A DNA stretch of 64,000 nucleotides, taken from Solitalea longa. Lineage in GTDB: Bacteria; Bacteroidota; Bacteroidia; Sphingobacteriales; Sphingobacteriaceae. The notes below the pieces were generated by a model. The model was not told where the DNA came from. It saw only the letters and a program-made list of their open reading frames with translations, and did no database searches. Location: positions 1 through 64,000 of the forward strand of contig NZ_PQVF01000003.1 of the NCBI RefSeq assembly GCF_002920915.1, given 5' to 3'. This document shows positions 7,323 to 16,497 of the stretch, piece after piece (the stretch's first letter is position 1; every line of letters begins with the position of its first letter). The position numbers and the translations under genes were made by a program.

Positions 7323-8627
7323 ATGGAAAACTTCAACACAAAACCCCTGACAAAACTGAATATATTTTCCTTTAAAGGCGTTCAAATGCGAACGTTCCAT
7401 ATCACCTGGTTAACCTTTTTTGTTTGTTTCTTCGGATGGTTCGGACTGGCTCCTTTAATGCCAACTATTCGAACCGATCTTGGTTTGTCTAAAGCACAGG
7501 TGGGTAATACAATTATAGCGGCTGTTTCGGCTACTATTTTTGCCCGGTTAATTATAGGTAAACTGTGTGATACCTGGGGCCCAAGGAAAACGTATACTAC
7601 TTTATTGATCATTGGTTCATTACCGGTGATGTTGGTGGGTTTAGCCCATTCATATACTACGTTTTTATTGTTCCGGTTGGCTATTGGTGTAATTGGAGCT
7701 TCGTTCGTTATTACCCAGTTTCATACTTCGATAATGTTTGCCCCCAAAATTAAAGGAACGGTAAATGCTGTTGCAGGGGGGTGGGGTAATTTGGGCGGTG
7801 GAGTAACCAACATGTTAATGCCACTGATCTTTGCCATGATCGTTGGTTTCGGTTATACTTCATCACAAGCCTGGCGCTATGCAATGATCTTTCCTGGGGT
7901 GTTGCTCCTGGTTATGGCTTACCTATATTATAACTACACAACCGATACACCCGAAGGTAATTTCAGCGAACTTAACAGAACACATAAAACTTCTTCGAAA
8001 ACCGATTGGAGCATTTTAGCCGATTGGAGAGTGTGGTCATTAGCATTGGCTTACTCAGTTTGCTTTGGTATGGAAATCACTTTCGATGGAGTTGCCGCTC
8101 TCCACTTTACCGATTCATTTCACCTTTCTCAATCATCTGCCGGTTTTTGGGCAGGTATTTTCGGCTTTATGAATTTGTTTGCAAGAGCATTAGGTGGCAT
8201 TGCCGCCGATAAGGTGAACCTGAAATTCGGAATAAGGGGTAAAGGTATTTTACTTGCCTGTTTGCTGCTGTTAGAAGGAGTGGGAATTATTCTTTTTGCA
8301 CAGGCAGGATCATTAGTAATGGCGATTATCTCCATGCTTGGTTTTGCCATGTTCCTTAAAATGGCAAATGGTGCCACATATTCTATCACACCTTTTGTAA
8401 ATGAAAAAAATGTGGGTTTGGTAAGCGGTATTGTTGGCGCGGGCGGGAATGTTGGAGGTATGTTATTCGGATTTCTGTTTAAATCAGAGTCGATTAGCTA
8501 CGAACAGGCATTTGTTTATATAGGTTATGTAGTTATTGCTGTGTCGTGTTTGGTGCTATTTACTCGTTTTGCTAAACCTAAGGTAAGCGAAGATTACGTT
8601 TTGGATAGCAAGATGGCCGGAGCATAA
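7323..8627 (+). CDS. narK: nitrate/nitrite transporter of the major facilitator type
   Basis: Inner-membrane transporter of 434 residues with about 12 membrane spans. Both nitrate signatures of the NarK/NasA/NRT2 group are present: GGWGNLGGGVTNMLMP in the fifth span region and GIVGAGGNVGGMLFGF in the eleventh. The substrate-contacting arginine of span 2 is in FARLIIGKLCD. It should take up nitrate (or exchange nitrate for nitrite). It lies 36 bases after the porin gene and 30 bases before the nitrate reductase gene, consistent with one transcript. NarK is used in the broad sense; NasA would be an equally fair name. Confidence 0.93.
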   Translation: MENFNTKPLTKLNIFSFKGVQMRTFHITWLTFFVCFFGWFGLAPLMPTIRTDLGLSKAQVGNTIIAAVSATIFARLIIGKLCDTWGPRKTYTTLLIIGSLPVMLVGLAHSYTTFLLFRLAIGVIGASFVITQFHTSIMFAPKIKGTVNAVAGGWGNLGGGVTNMLMPLIFAMIVGFGYTSSQAWRYAMIFPGVLLLVMAYLYYNYTTDTPEGNFSELNRTHKTSSKTDWSILADWRVWSLALAYSVCFGMEITFDGVAALHFTDSFHLSQSSAGFWAGIFGFMNLFARALGGIAADKVNLKFGIRGKGILLACLLLLEGVGIILFAQAGSLVMAIISMLGFAMFLKMANGATYSITPFVNEKNVGLVSGIVGAGGNVGGMLFGFLFKSESISYEQAFVYIGYVVIAVSCLVLFTRFAKPKVSEDYVLDSKMAGA

Positions 8628-8657
8628 CAAAATAATTGAAAACGAAATTTGGGTACT

Positions 8658-11600
8658 ATGTCGGAAAAGAAGAAAAATACCTTTGAAACTACTTGCTGTT
8701 ATTGCGGCACTGGCTGCGGTATTCTGGCAAGTGTAACTAAAAATGGGAAGGTAGATGTTGAGGGAAACCCTGACCACGCGGTAAATAAGGGAATGCTTTG
8801 CAGTAAAGGCATGAACTTACATTACACCGTAAACGATCGCAGCGATCGGTTGCTTTACCCGCAAATGCGTTTTAATAAAAATATGCCATTGCAACGCGTC
8901 AGTTGGGACAATGCCCTCGATCGCACAGCAGCAGTTTTTAAAACCTTTATTGATAAGTATGGTCCTGATTCGGTTGCCTTTTATGTTTCGGGGCAATGTC
9001 TTACCGAAGAGTACTATGTAATTAACAAACTTATAAAAGGCTTTATTGGCAGCAACAATATTGACACAAACTCTCGTTTATGTATGAGTAGTGCTGTTGT
9101 GGGTTACAAAATGGCTTTGGGCGAAGATAGTGTTCCTGTTTGCTATGATGATATTGAACACGCCGACTGCTTTTTTGTAACCGGTGCCAATCCGGCCTGG
9201 TGTCATCCGATTATTTGGCGCAGGGTGGAGGCGCATAAAGCAGCCAACCCAAATGTGAAAATAATTGTTGTGGATCCCCGCAAAACTGACAGTTGTTCTG
9301 TTGCCGATATTCATTTGCAGATAAACCCCGGAACCGATGTTACGCTGAATAATGCTATTGGTCGTTTGTTAATTGAGAATGGCCGGATAAACAGTGAATT
9401 TTTAAAAAATAATACCGAAGGATTTGAACGTTACAAGGAACAGGTTTTTGAACGTACAGTTGCTGAAGCAGCTTCAATTTGTGGGGTGTCCCTAAATGAT
9501 ATTAAAAGAACGGCGGCTTATATTGGTGCTGCGAAGGGTTTTTTAACCATGTGGACGATGGGCTTAAATCAGAGTGCTATTGGCGTAAATAAAAACCTGA
9601 GTTTGATCAATCTTAACCTTATCACCGGACATATTGGGAAGCCAGGTTCAGGACCGTTTTCATTAACCGGCCAGCCCAATGCAATGGGTGGACGAGAGGT
9701 AGGTGGCTTGTCGAATCTTTTGCCGGCTCACCGTAACCTGAATAATCCTTTGCATCGTAAAGAAATACAGGAGTTTTGGGGAGGAGCTGCAATTTCTGAA
9801 AAGCCGGGACTTACAGCCACGGAAATGTTTGAAGCCCTTGAAAATGGTTCACTAAAAGCGATCTGGATCATTTGTACCAATCCGTTGGTAAGCCTGCCCG
9901 ATGTTAGGCAGGCTGAGCGAGCCCTTAAAAAAGCAAAATTTGTGGTGGTTCAGGAAATTAGCAATAAGCCGGAAACGCTGGCGTATGCTGATGTAATTCT
10001 TCCTGCAGCCGCCTGGTTGGAAAAGGAGGGTACTATGACCAACTCCGAACGTCGCATCAGTCATCTCGCTAAAGTTTTGGAACCGGTTGGCGAAGCCCTG
10101 CCGGATCGGGAGATTATTTGTCGGTTTGCACAAAAAATGGGTTTTTCAGGTTTCGATTTTAAAAATGATGCTGACGTGTATGAAGAACATGCCGCTTTAA
10201 CTTCCGGTACCTCCATTGATGTATCGGGATTAAATTATGAATTGATCAAAGGATTGAAAACGGTGCAATGGCCATTTCCAAAAGATTCAATCCAAACGGA
10301 ATCGAAACGCTTGTTTGAGGATCATCGTTTCTTAACACCTTCAAAAAAAGCGATTATTCATTCGGTAGGTGACGCAATTGCAAGTGAGCAACCTGATGAC
10401 AATTTTCCTTTGATACTAACCACTGGCCGTACCCGCGACCAATGGCACACCATGAGCAAAACCGGTAAGGTGAATAAGCTGAAGCAACATCTGGCCAAAG
10501 CTTTACTGGAAATTCATCCTGATGATGCCGCTTCATTACAGATAAAAGATGGAGACATCGTATCGGTGAACTCCAGAAGGGGAGAAGTGCAAATAAAAGC
10601 TTCTCTAACCAATGCATTAAAAAGAGGAGTAGTTTTTTTGCCTATGCACTGGGGTAAAGTGCTCAATAGTGATTTAAACCGGGCAAATAATCTTACCAAC
10701 AACTTGGTGGATCCTGTTTCTAAAGAACCTGATTTTAAGTTTTGTGCAGTTAAGGTTAGTAAGTACAGTAAGCCAAAACAACGCATTGTTGTAATTGGCG
10801 CAGGAGCGGGTGCCTTTGGTTTTGTTAAGTCGTACCGCGAGCTGAACAAAACGGATGAGATCGTGATCTTCAGTGCGGAGAAGTTTCCGTTTTATAACCG
10901 TGTGATGTTGCCAGATTATATTTCGGGCGCGCAAAGCTGGCAGCAGTTGATAAAAATGAAAGAAGATGAAGAACCTGATTACCTGATTGATTTTAGAAAA
11001 GGGGTTAAGGTTGTACATATTGATCGAGTGAACAAAGTTATAACCGATTCGAATGGCGAGGCTACGGACTACGATGTATTGCTGGTGGCTACAGGAAGCC
11101 GCCCTTCTGTTCCTAAAAACCTCCCAAACCTGGAAGGAATATTTACCATGCGCAGCAGAATAGATGCAGACAGTTTTATTAATTATTTGCCCAAAGGCGG
11201 ACAGGTTGTAATTGTTGGCGGAGGTTTGCTGGGACTCGAATTGGCGGCATCATTAACAGAGGTAAATGTTAAGCCTACTATTATTCAGCGCAGTTCGAGG
11301 TTTTTGGACCGGCAGCTCGATACCATTGGTAGCATGCTGCTGCATGAAGAAATGATTGATCAGGGCTGCGATATTTACTATAACGATGAAGTGCAGGTGA
11401 TAAATGGTCAAACTAAAGTAACCGGAATAAGGTTGAAAAGTGGCAGAACGATTAATTGCGATGCGATTGTATATGCAATTGGTACCACCCCTAATATTGA
11501 ACTTACCAAAGATTGCGGTTTGGAACATAAACGAGGTGTTATTGTGAACGAGCGCCTACAAACTTCCGATGAAAATATTTTTGCCATAGGTGAGATCGCT

Positions 11601-12173
11601 GAGTTTAACAATATGCTTTACGGAATAACTGCCGGGGCAGAACAACAGGCTGAAGTAGTTGCCAATTACCTGAACGGCGATATTGCCAGTTTCTACGATG
11701 GAACATTGTTAATGAATATTATCAAAGTTCATGGGTTTGACCTTTGCAGTATGGGTATGGTTGAATGTCCGCCAAATGATGATAATTATGAGGAGATCGT
11801 ATTTAAGGACCTTGCAAAAAGGTATTATAAGAAATGTATCATCCACGAAGATAAATTGGTAGGCGCCATTTTAATAGGTGATAAAAATGAGTTTTTAGAG
11901 TACAAAGGGCTCATTGCAAATGGTACCGAATTAAGCGAAAAACGGTTGAGCCTGTTAAGAAGCGGTAAATCCACCGAACCGGTTATAGGCAAGCTGGTTT
12001 GCAGCTGCAATAGTGTGGGTATAGGTAATATTCAGCAGCAGATTAAAAAAGGCTGTGTAACGCTAAAAGAGGTATGCTCTGTTACAGGTGCCGGAACCGG
12101 CTGTGGCTCTTGTCGGCCGCAAGTACAACAAATATTAGATGAACTGATGGCTCAAATAGCAGAGGAGGTTTAA
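8658..12173 (+). CDS. nasC: assimilatory nitrate reductase fused to flavoprotein donor module
   Basis: Fusion of 1171 residues counted from the ATG at 8658; an in-frame TTG nine bases upstream is a poorer start. Residues 1 to about 705 are a Nas/Nap-type molybdopterin nitrate reductase: [4Fe-4S] ligands C13-x2-C16-x3-C20-x27-C48 and the molybdenum ligand near C142 in RLCMSSAV. Residues about 708-1090 are a NirB-like FAD/NAD(P)H oxidoreductase (IVVIGAGAGAFGF, VIVGGGLLGLELA). Residues about 1110-1165 form a BFD-like [2Fe-2S] domain (CSC...GTGCGSC). In Bacillus these electron-donor parts are a separate protein (NasB); here NAD(P)H oxidation and nitrate reduction sit on one chain. It is cytoplasmic, with no signal peptide. 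The next gene starts 2 bases after the stop. Confidence 0.94.
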   Translation: MSEKKKNTFETTCCYCGTGCGILASVTKNGKVDVEGNPDHAVNKGMLCSKGMNLHYTVNDRSDRLLYPQMRFNKNMPLQRVSWDNALDRTAAVFKTFIDKYGPDSVAFYVSGQCLTEEYYVINKLIKGFIGSNNIDTNSRLCMSSAVVGYKMALGEDSVPVCYDDIEHADCFFVTGANPAWCHPIIWRRVEAHKAANPNVKIIVVDPRKTDSCSVADIHLQINPGTDVTLNNAIGRLLIENGRINSEFLKNNTEGFERYKEQVFERTVAEAASICGVSLNDIKRTAAYIGAAKGFLTMWTMGLNQSAIGVNKNLSLINLNLITGHIGKPGSGPFSLTGQPNAMGGREVGGLSNLLPAHRNLNNPLHRKEIQEFWGGAAISEKPGLTATEMFEALENGSLKAIWIICTNPLVSLPDVRQAERALKKAKFVVVQEISNKPETLAYADVILPAAAWLEKEGTMTNSERRISHLAKVLEPVGEALPDREIICRFAQKMGFSGFDFKNDADVYEEHAALTSGTSIDVSGLNYELIKGLKTVQWPFPKDSIQTESKRLFEDHRFLTPSKKAIIHSVGDAIASEQPDDNFPLILTTGRTRDQWHTMSKTGKVNKLKQHLAKALLEIHPDDAASLQIKDGDIVSVNSRRGEVQIKASLTNALKRGVVFLPMHWGKVLNSDLNRANNLTNNLVDPVSKEPDFKFCAVKVSKYSKPKQRIVVIGAGAGAFGFVKSYRELNKTDEIVIFSAEKFPFYNRVMLPDYISGAQSWQQLIKMKEDEEPDYLIDFRKGVKVVHIDRVNKVITDSNGEATDYDVLLVATGSRPSVPKNLPNLEGIFTMRSRIDADSFINYLPKGGQVVIVGGGLLGLELAASLTEVNVKPTIIQRSSRFLDRQLDTIGSMLLHEEMIDQGCDIYYNDEVQVINGQTKVTGIRLKSGRTINCDAIVYAIGTTPNIELTKDCGLEHKRGVIVNERLQTSDENIFAIGEIAEFNNMLYGITAGAEQQAEVVANYLNGDIASFYDGTLLMNIIKVHGFDLCSMGMVECPPNDDNYEEIVFKDLAKRYYKKCIIHEDKLVGAILIGDKNEFLEYKGLIANGTELSEKRLSLLRSGKSTEPVIGKLVCSCNSVGIGNIQQQIKKGCVTLKEVCSVTGAGTGCGSCRPQVQQILDELMAQIAEEV

Positions 12174-12174
12174 T

Positions 12175-13659
12175 ATGGCAAGTAAAAAAAGCACGGTAAA
12201 AATCAATTTGCCCGGAGGAATACTTTCGGCCGGCGACTTGCGGACAATTGTTAAGGCGGCTGAAGTTGTTGGTGTAAAAGAGGTACAAATGAGCGTACGG
12301 CAGCAATTGTATATAAACCTGCCGCATTCAAAAATTTCTGAAATTGTAACAGAGCTCGATAATTCGGGTTTGTTTTATGAGATCGATTTTGATGAATACC
12401 CCAATATTGTAAGCTCTTATGTAACTGATGAAGTGTTTAATCAGCCAGACTGGCTTACCGAAGGTGTTTACGCGGATGTGCTGGATTCATTTGATTATCG
12501 ACCTCAACTGAAAATTAATTTGGTTGACAGCACTCAAACCCTGGTGCCTTTTTTTACCGGAAATATCAATTTTATTTCAAGCGCTGTTCCTAATTATTGG
12601 CATTTGTTCATTCGATTTCCTAAAGTTTCGGTGAATTATCAGTGGGATGGATTGATTTATACTGATGATATTGCAAAGTTAGCTAAAGCCATAGAATCAG
12701 CCATTTTAGCCAACAAAGAATTGTTTTACGAAAAAACAAATGCTAACGGGGAGTTTTTACAGGCGTTGATCGAGAGGGAGCATAATTTTGCATTTCGTAA
12801 AACGGAGGAAGAATTGGAAATGCCTGAATTTGCCTTGCCGTATTACGAAGGTTTTAATAACTACGGAAAAAAGATATGGCTGGGCGTTTATCGACGCGAT
12901 GAACTTTTTTCTATCGACTTTTTAAAAGATATATGTGCGATCTGCCTTAAAACCAAAATTGGTCGTATTTATACTACTCCCTGGAAATCGATCATTGTTA
13001 AAGGCATTGAGCCGGAGGATCAAAAATACTGGAGTTATATTTTAGGTAAGCATCAGATTAATGTTCGACATGCTTCCAATGAGCTGAATTGGCAGGTGGA
13101 AGATCTTTCGGCCGAAGGCCTAACCATAAAAAAATACCTGGCCCGCAGATTCGATAGTATCGATTTGAAAACGCATGGCTTATGCTTTGCCATTAAAACC
13201 CAGCCTCGTACCGGCTTGTTTGGCTCTGTTGTTATTAAAAAACTGCATAACGTTAGAAAGTCAAAAACGAAAACGTCTGATCGCTTCGATATTTTATATA
13301 CTCCAAATTTTAATGCCAACTCCAAAAACTACATTGTTTATAAAAGCCGGGTGCTGTTAACCGATATGGATGAATATTTGGCTGAATTAAGTCGATTTTA
13401 TTATGAAGAGAAGGGTTTAAATAATGACTTTAACCAGCATTTTAAAATTGAAGAAGTTAAACAGGAAGAGGATGATGAATTAGTAGAAGTTTACCAATGT
13501 AAAGAGTGCCTTAGTGTTTATGATGTCACTTATGGCGACGAAATAGGGGATGTATTACCAGGCACTACTTTTAATGATTTACCTGACTCTTATTGCTGCC
13601 CAATTTGTGATGCTCCTAAGACCAGTTTTGTTTTAACTAATCTCAATTTTAAGTTATAA
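12175..13659 (+). CDS. nitrite/sulfite-reductase-like protein with C-terminal rubredoxin
   Basis: Protein of 494 residues. The N terminus (LPGGILSAGDLRTIVKAAE, then QMSVRQQLYINLP) matches the ferredoxin-like half domain of nitrite/sulfite reductases. The middle continues in that style but has no C-x5-C plus C-x3-C set, so it should not bind siroheme. Residues 440-485 are a complete rubredoxin: C442-x2-C445 and C475-x2-C478, with the usual GDEIGDVLPGTTFNDLP linker, binding one iron. The start lies 2 bases behind the nitrate reductase stop, implying translational coupling. A role as electron carrier or assembly partner for the nitrate or nitrite reductase is inferred. Similar rubredoxin fusions accompany nitrate clusters in Bacteroidota, but I know no assigned function. 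Confidence 0.8.
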   Translation: MASKKSTVKINLPGGILSAGDLRTIVKAAEVVGVKEVQMSVRQQLYINLPHSKISEIVTELDNSGLFYEIDFDEYPNIVSSYVTDEVFNQPDWLTEGVYADVLDSFDYRPQLKINLVDSTQTLVPFFTGNINFISSAVPNYWHLFIRFPKVSVNYQWDGLIYTDDIAKLAKAIESAILANKELFYEKTNANGEFLQALIEREHNFAFRKTEEELEMPEFALPYYEGFNNYGKKIWLGVYRRDELFSIDFLKDICAICLKTKIGRIYTTPWKSIIVKGIEPEDQKYWSYILGKHQINVRHASNELNWQVEDLSAEGLTIKKYLARRFDSIDLKTHGLCFAIKTQPRTGLFGSVVIKKLHNVRKSKTKTSDRFDILYTPNFNANSKNYIVYKSRVLLTDMDEYLAELSRFYYEEKGLNNDFNQHFKIEEVKQEEDDELVEVYQCKECLSVYDVTYGDEIGDVLPGTTFNDLPDSYCCPICDAPKTSFVLTNLNFKL

Positions 13660-13727
13660 GAGTAAAGTAGTTTTTGTAAATTAAAAGCATATGATGCTTT
13701 ATCCGTTTTTCATAGATCTGAATTTAC

Positions 13728-14447
13728 ATGAAACTGCTTTATTTACTTGCGATTCCTTTATTACTGATTTACAGTTGTACTAATGATCCTTCCAATGGAA
13801 CTCCCATTGATAATTTAAGTGCCAAGGTGCAGCTTTTTGATGATTTGGGTAATGAGATTAAACCCGCTAATGGCGTGTCAATGACCATTGATAATGTAAA
13901 GCCAAAACGAACAGGCACATCCAACAATAGTGGAAATATTCAAATATTAAGTGTGGCGCCAGGTAAGTACGATGTTTTTTTTAGTAAAAGCGGATACGAT
14001 ACATATTGGGTTTATCAACATGAGCATGGGCAGCGTCAGTCGGGGATTGATGGGGTTAAACTCTCTATGTTTTCAACCACGCGGTTAAGCAACCTTACAG
14101 TGAAGTTTAATACGGCTGGAGAAAAGTATGAAATAGAAGGTGATATTTCACCCGTGACAGCTGATGATCGATGGGTCCGGTTGTTTTTTGGAGCCAGTGA
14201 TGTTTCTTCGACAAATTACAGCTATTCACCACCTGTGCCTTTAATCGTTACAAACGGATCCTTTAAAGTCGACCTTAATAAGAATGATATTGCCGGATTA
14301 GGTATAGCTCAGGGGGCAAAGTTTTATGTGATCGGTTATGGAGCCTCAGCAGTTTCTGCCACTTACCTCCATCCTCAAACTAAAAAAAATGTATATACTT
14401 CACTTTCAACCAATCCTTCAAATATTGCAGAAGGCATTGTTGAATAG
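13728..14447 (+). CDS. lipoprotein with carboxypeptidase-regulatory-like domain
   Basis: Exported protein of 239 residues. The lipobox LLIYSC places the lipidated cysteine at residue 17. Residues about 30-110 read as a carboxypeptidase-regulatory-like (CnaB-type) beta sandwich (AKVQLFDDLGNEIKP, GVSMTIDN, then GTSNNSGNIQILSVAPGKYD), followed by a second beta-rich part. It probably sits in the envelope as a binding or structural lipoprotein. It lies 68 bases behind the nitrate cluster, with a promoter-like TAGTTTTTG at 13668-13676, so it may be transcribed on its own. No catalytic motif; function unknown. Confidence 0.7.
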   Translation: MKLLYLLAIPLLLIYSCTNDPSNGTPIDNLSAKVQLFDDLGNEIKPANGVSMTIDNVKPKRTGTSNNSGNIQILSVAPGKYDVFFSKSGYDTYWVYQHEHGQRQSGIDGVKLSMFSTTRLSNLTVKFNTAGEKYEIEGDISPVTADDRWVRLFFGASDVSSTNYSYSPPVPLIVTNGSFKVDLNKNDIAGLGIAQGAKFYVIGYGASAVSATYLHPQTKKNVYTSLSTNPSNIAEGIVE

Positions 14448-14486
14448 TGATATGTTGCTGTAAATTATTTGAATGACCAGGGGCGG

Positions 14487-16478
14487 TTAATGACCTAAAA
14501 TAGAAAACTCCACTCTTCGGTTTTGTTGAAATTCTTTTTCAGTGCATTTAACGCCATCTCTGCAATTATTTACCGGCTGCGATTCTCCATAACTTTTGGC
14601 TTTGATACGCTTTTTATTGATTTTTTTGGTAACTAGATAATTTATTACTGATTGCGCTCTTTTTTTGCTTAAAGCCAAATTGTAACTGTCCGATCCTCTT
14701 GAATCAGCATGGGCTCTAAGTTCAATTGACATGGTTGGATTATTTTTCATTACCTGAACCAATTGGTTAAGATCTTTGATCGCAGTCTTTCTGATATTAA
14801 ACTTGTCGAAGTCGAAATAAATATTCTTAAACTTGAGGTTCTTTTGCTGATTTATAACAATAGAATCGAGTTCTAATTGGACAGAAAATAGTTTAGAATC
14901 AGCATAACCGATAGTGCTTATGCTATCCTTTTGGGCAATGTGAAAGTTTGTCGTTTCTGCAGATACAGAGTAGTTGTTGTTTTCTTCTAACTGAAATTCA
15001 AATTCCCCTTTTTCATTTGTCGTAGTTTCAAGGTTAGCGCCGTTTATCTGATTGCAAAGATTAATTTTTGAGTTTTTCAGGGGGGCACGCGTTTTCTTAT
15101 TTATCACTAGTCCTTTCAGTTTAAAATGAAGCTCCTTCTTCCTAAACTCATAGATATCGTCGGAGCCTTTTCCGCCTGTACGGTTGCTGGATAAATAACC
15201 ACTTTTGCCCCCAACAGTAAAAACAATGTCGAAGTCGTCTTGATGAGTATTAAGCGGATAGCCCAGGTTTTTCGGCGGGTTCCATTTGGTGGTTTCATTG
15301 TTATATTTCGAAATAAAAATATCCAAGCCGCCCATTCCGCCCCAACCATTGCTGGCAAAATATAAATTGTTGTTTTGATCTGATGTTGGGAAACGTTCAC
15401 TTCCCCATGAATTTAGCTGCCGAAGGTTAACCGGCTTGTCCCAGGTTCCATCATTAAGCTTTTTACAATAATACAAATCCGACTGGCCCACACCGCCCGG
15501 CATGTCAGAAGAGAAGTATAAAAACTGACCATCATTACTTAGGCAGGCATCACTCACTGAATATTGCAAGGGAGCATTATACACAAAGGGTTGAGGTTCA
15601 GTCCAGGTGTTGGTAATTGAATCAAATTTAGCGGAGTATATTTCAAGTTTGATGGTGTAATCTTTTTGTAATCGAGGGTCTTGAGTGTAATTTTTACTGT
15701 CAGTAATTCCACGGGTTCGTGTAAAGAATACCTCCTTTTTATCGGCCGAGAAGGTTGCCGGGCCATTGTGAAAAGGTCCGTTCAAATTATCTGAAAACGG
15801 AATGGCTTGTTGCCAGCCATTTGCTGTTTTTTCTGCATAAAATAATTTTAAATACGGTAAGCCAGTCCAGCCGTAGTAATTCTTCTTCAAGTTGTTGTTT
15901 ACATTGAAAAACAAAAAGCGCTTATCTTTCATGTAATTGGGGTCAATAATTCGGTCGGACGTGAAAACGATGCCATTTTTATAGGGAACAGCTCCCCAAT
16001 CGCTTTGCGGGGTGTTCAATAAGGTGTCGTGAGTAAAATCATAGTTAACCGGCTTAAGCATCCAGTATTTTGCCGAATCGCATGAAGCTATCAAACTGCC
16101 GATATTTGGAACGGCGTCTTTTCCTGCTTCGGTTTGATGTTTTTTGTACCATTCTTTAGCCTTATCATATTTGGCATTATTTCTTAATGATTCGGCGTAA
16201 TAAAGAAAATCTGCTGGTTGGGCTTCTTTCATTTCTACTACTTGGGCATACCATGTTTCGGCAAGCGTGTATTCATTTAACTGGCGATAACTTTCGGCCA
16301 AACCCCGTGCGGAAGCAATCGTTTTCTTTTTGTTAAAGGCTTTTTCATATAAGTGGATGGCCTGCTGATAGTTTAATAATTCCGACTGGCGCTGGGCTTC
16401 TCGTAAAACAGCCTGGGCGTTAACCTTATTTACTGCCAGGCAAATTGTTAACAAAGCATATAAGTAGAGCAATCTCAT
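14487..16478 (-). CDS. OmpA-family protein with TPR and beta-propeller (PorE-like)
   Basis: Exported protein of 663 residues: signal peptide (1 to about 21), TPR repeats (about 22-130), PD40/WD40-like propeller blades (about 150-450; repeated Y/F-FSSD and GGMGGLDIFISK stretches), a carboxypeptidase-regulatory-like domain (about 455-540), and a C-terminal OmpA peptidoglycan-binding domain (about 550-660; FDFDKFNIRKTA, RAHADSRGSDSYN, LSKKRAQSVINYL). This is the domain order of PorE of the type IX secretion system. It follows the PorP/SprF-like gene by 19 bases, a very common pair in Bacteroidota. It probably anchors the outer-membrane PorP-like protein to peptidoglycan. Bacteroidota carry many such pairs, so this need not be the core secretion copy. 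Confidence 0.9.
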   Translation of the reverse strand: MRLLYLYALLTICLAVNKVNAQAVLREAQRQSELLNYQQAIHLYEKAFNKKKTIASARGLAESYRQLNEYTLAETWYAQVVEMKEAQPADFLYYAESLRNNAKYDKAKEWYKKHQTEAGKDAVPNIGSLIASCDSAKYWMLKPVNYDFTHDTLLNTPQSDWGAVPYKNGIVFTSDRIIDPNYMKDKRFLFFNVNNNLKKNYYGWTGLPYLKLFYAEKTANGWQQAIPFSDNLNGPFHNGPATFSADKKEVFFTRTRGITDSKNYTQDPRLQKDYTIKLEIYSAKFDSITNTWTEPQPFVYNAPLQYSVSDACLSNDGQFLYFSSDMPGGVGQSDLYYCKKLNDGTWDKPVNLRQLNSWGSERFPTSDQNNNLYFASNGWGGMGGLDIFISKYNNETTKWNPPKNLGYPLNTHQDDFDIVFTVGGKSGYLSSNRTGGKGSDDIYEFRKKELHFKLKGLVINKKTRAPLKNSKINLCNQINGANLETTTNEKGEFEFQLEENNNYSVSAETTNFHIAQKDSISTIGYADSKLFSVQLELDSIVINQQKNLKFKNIYFDFDKFNIRKTAIKDLNQLVQVMKNNPTMSIELRAHADSRGSDSYNLALSKKRAQSVINYLVTKKINKKRIKAKSYGESQPVNNCRDGVKCTEKEFQQNRRVEFSILGH

Positions 16479-16497
16479 TATCGGTGTCCCGTAATTG

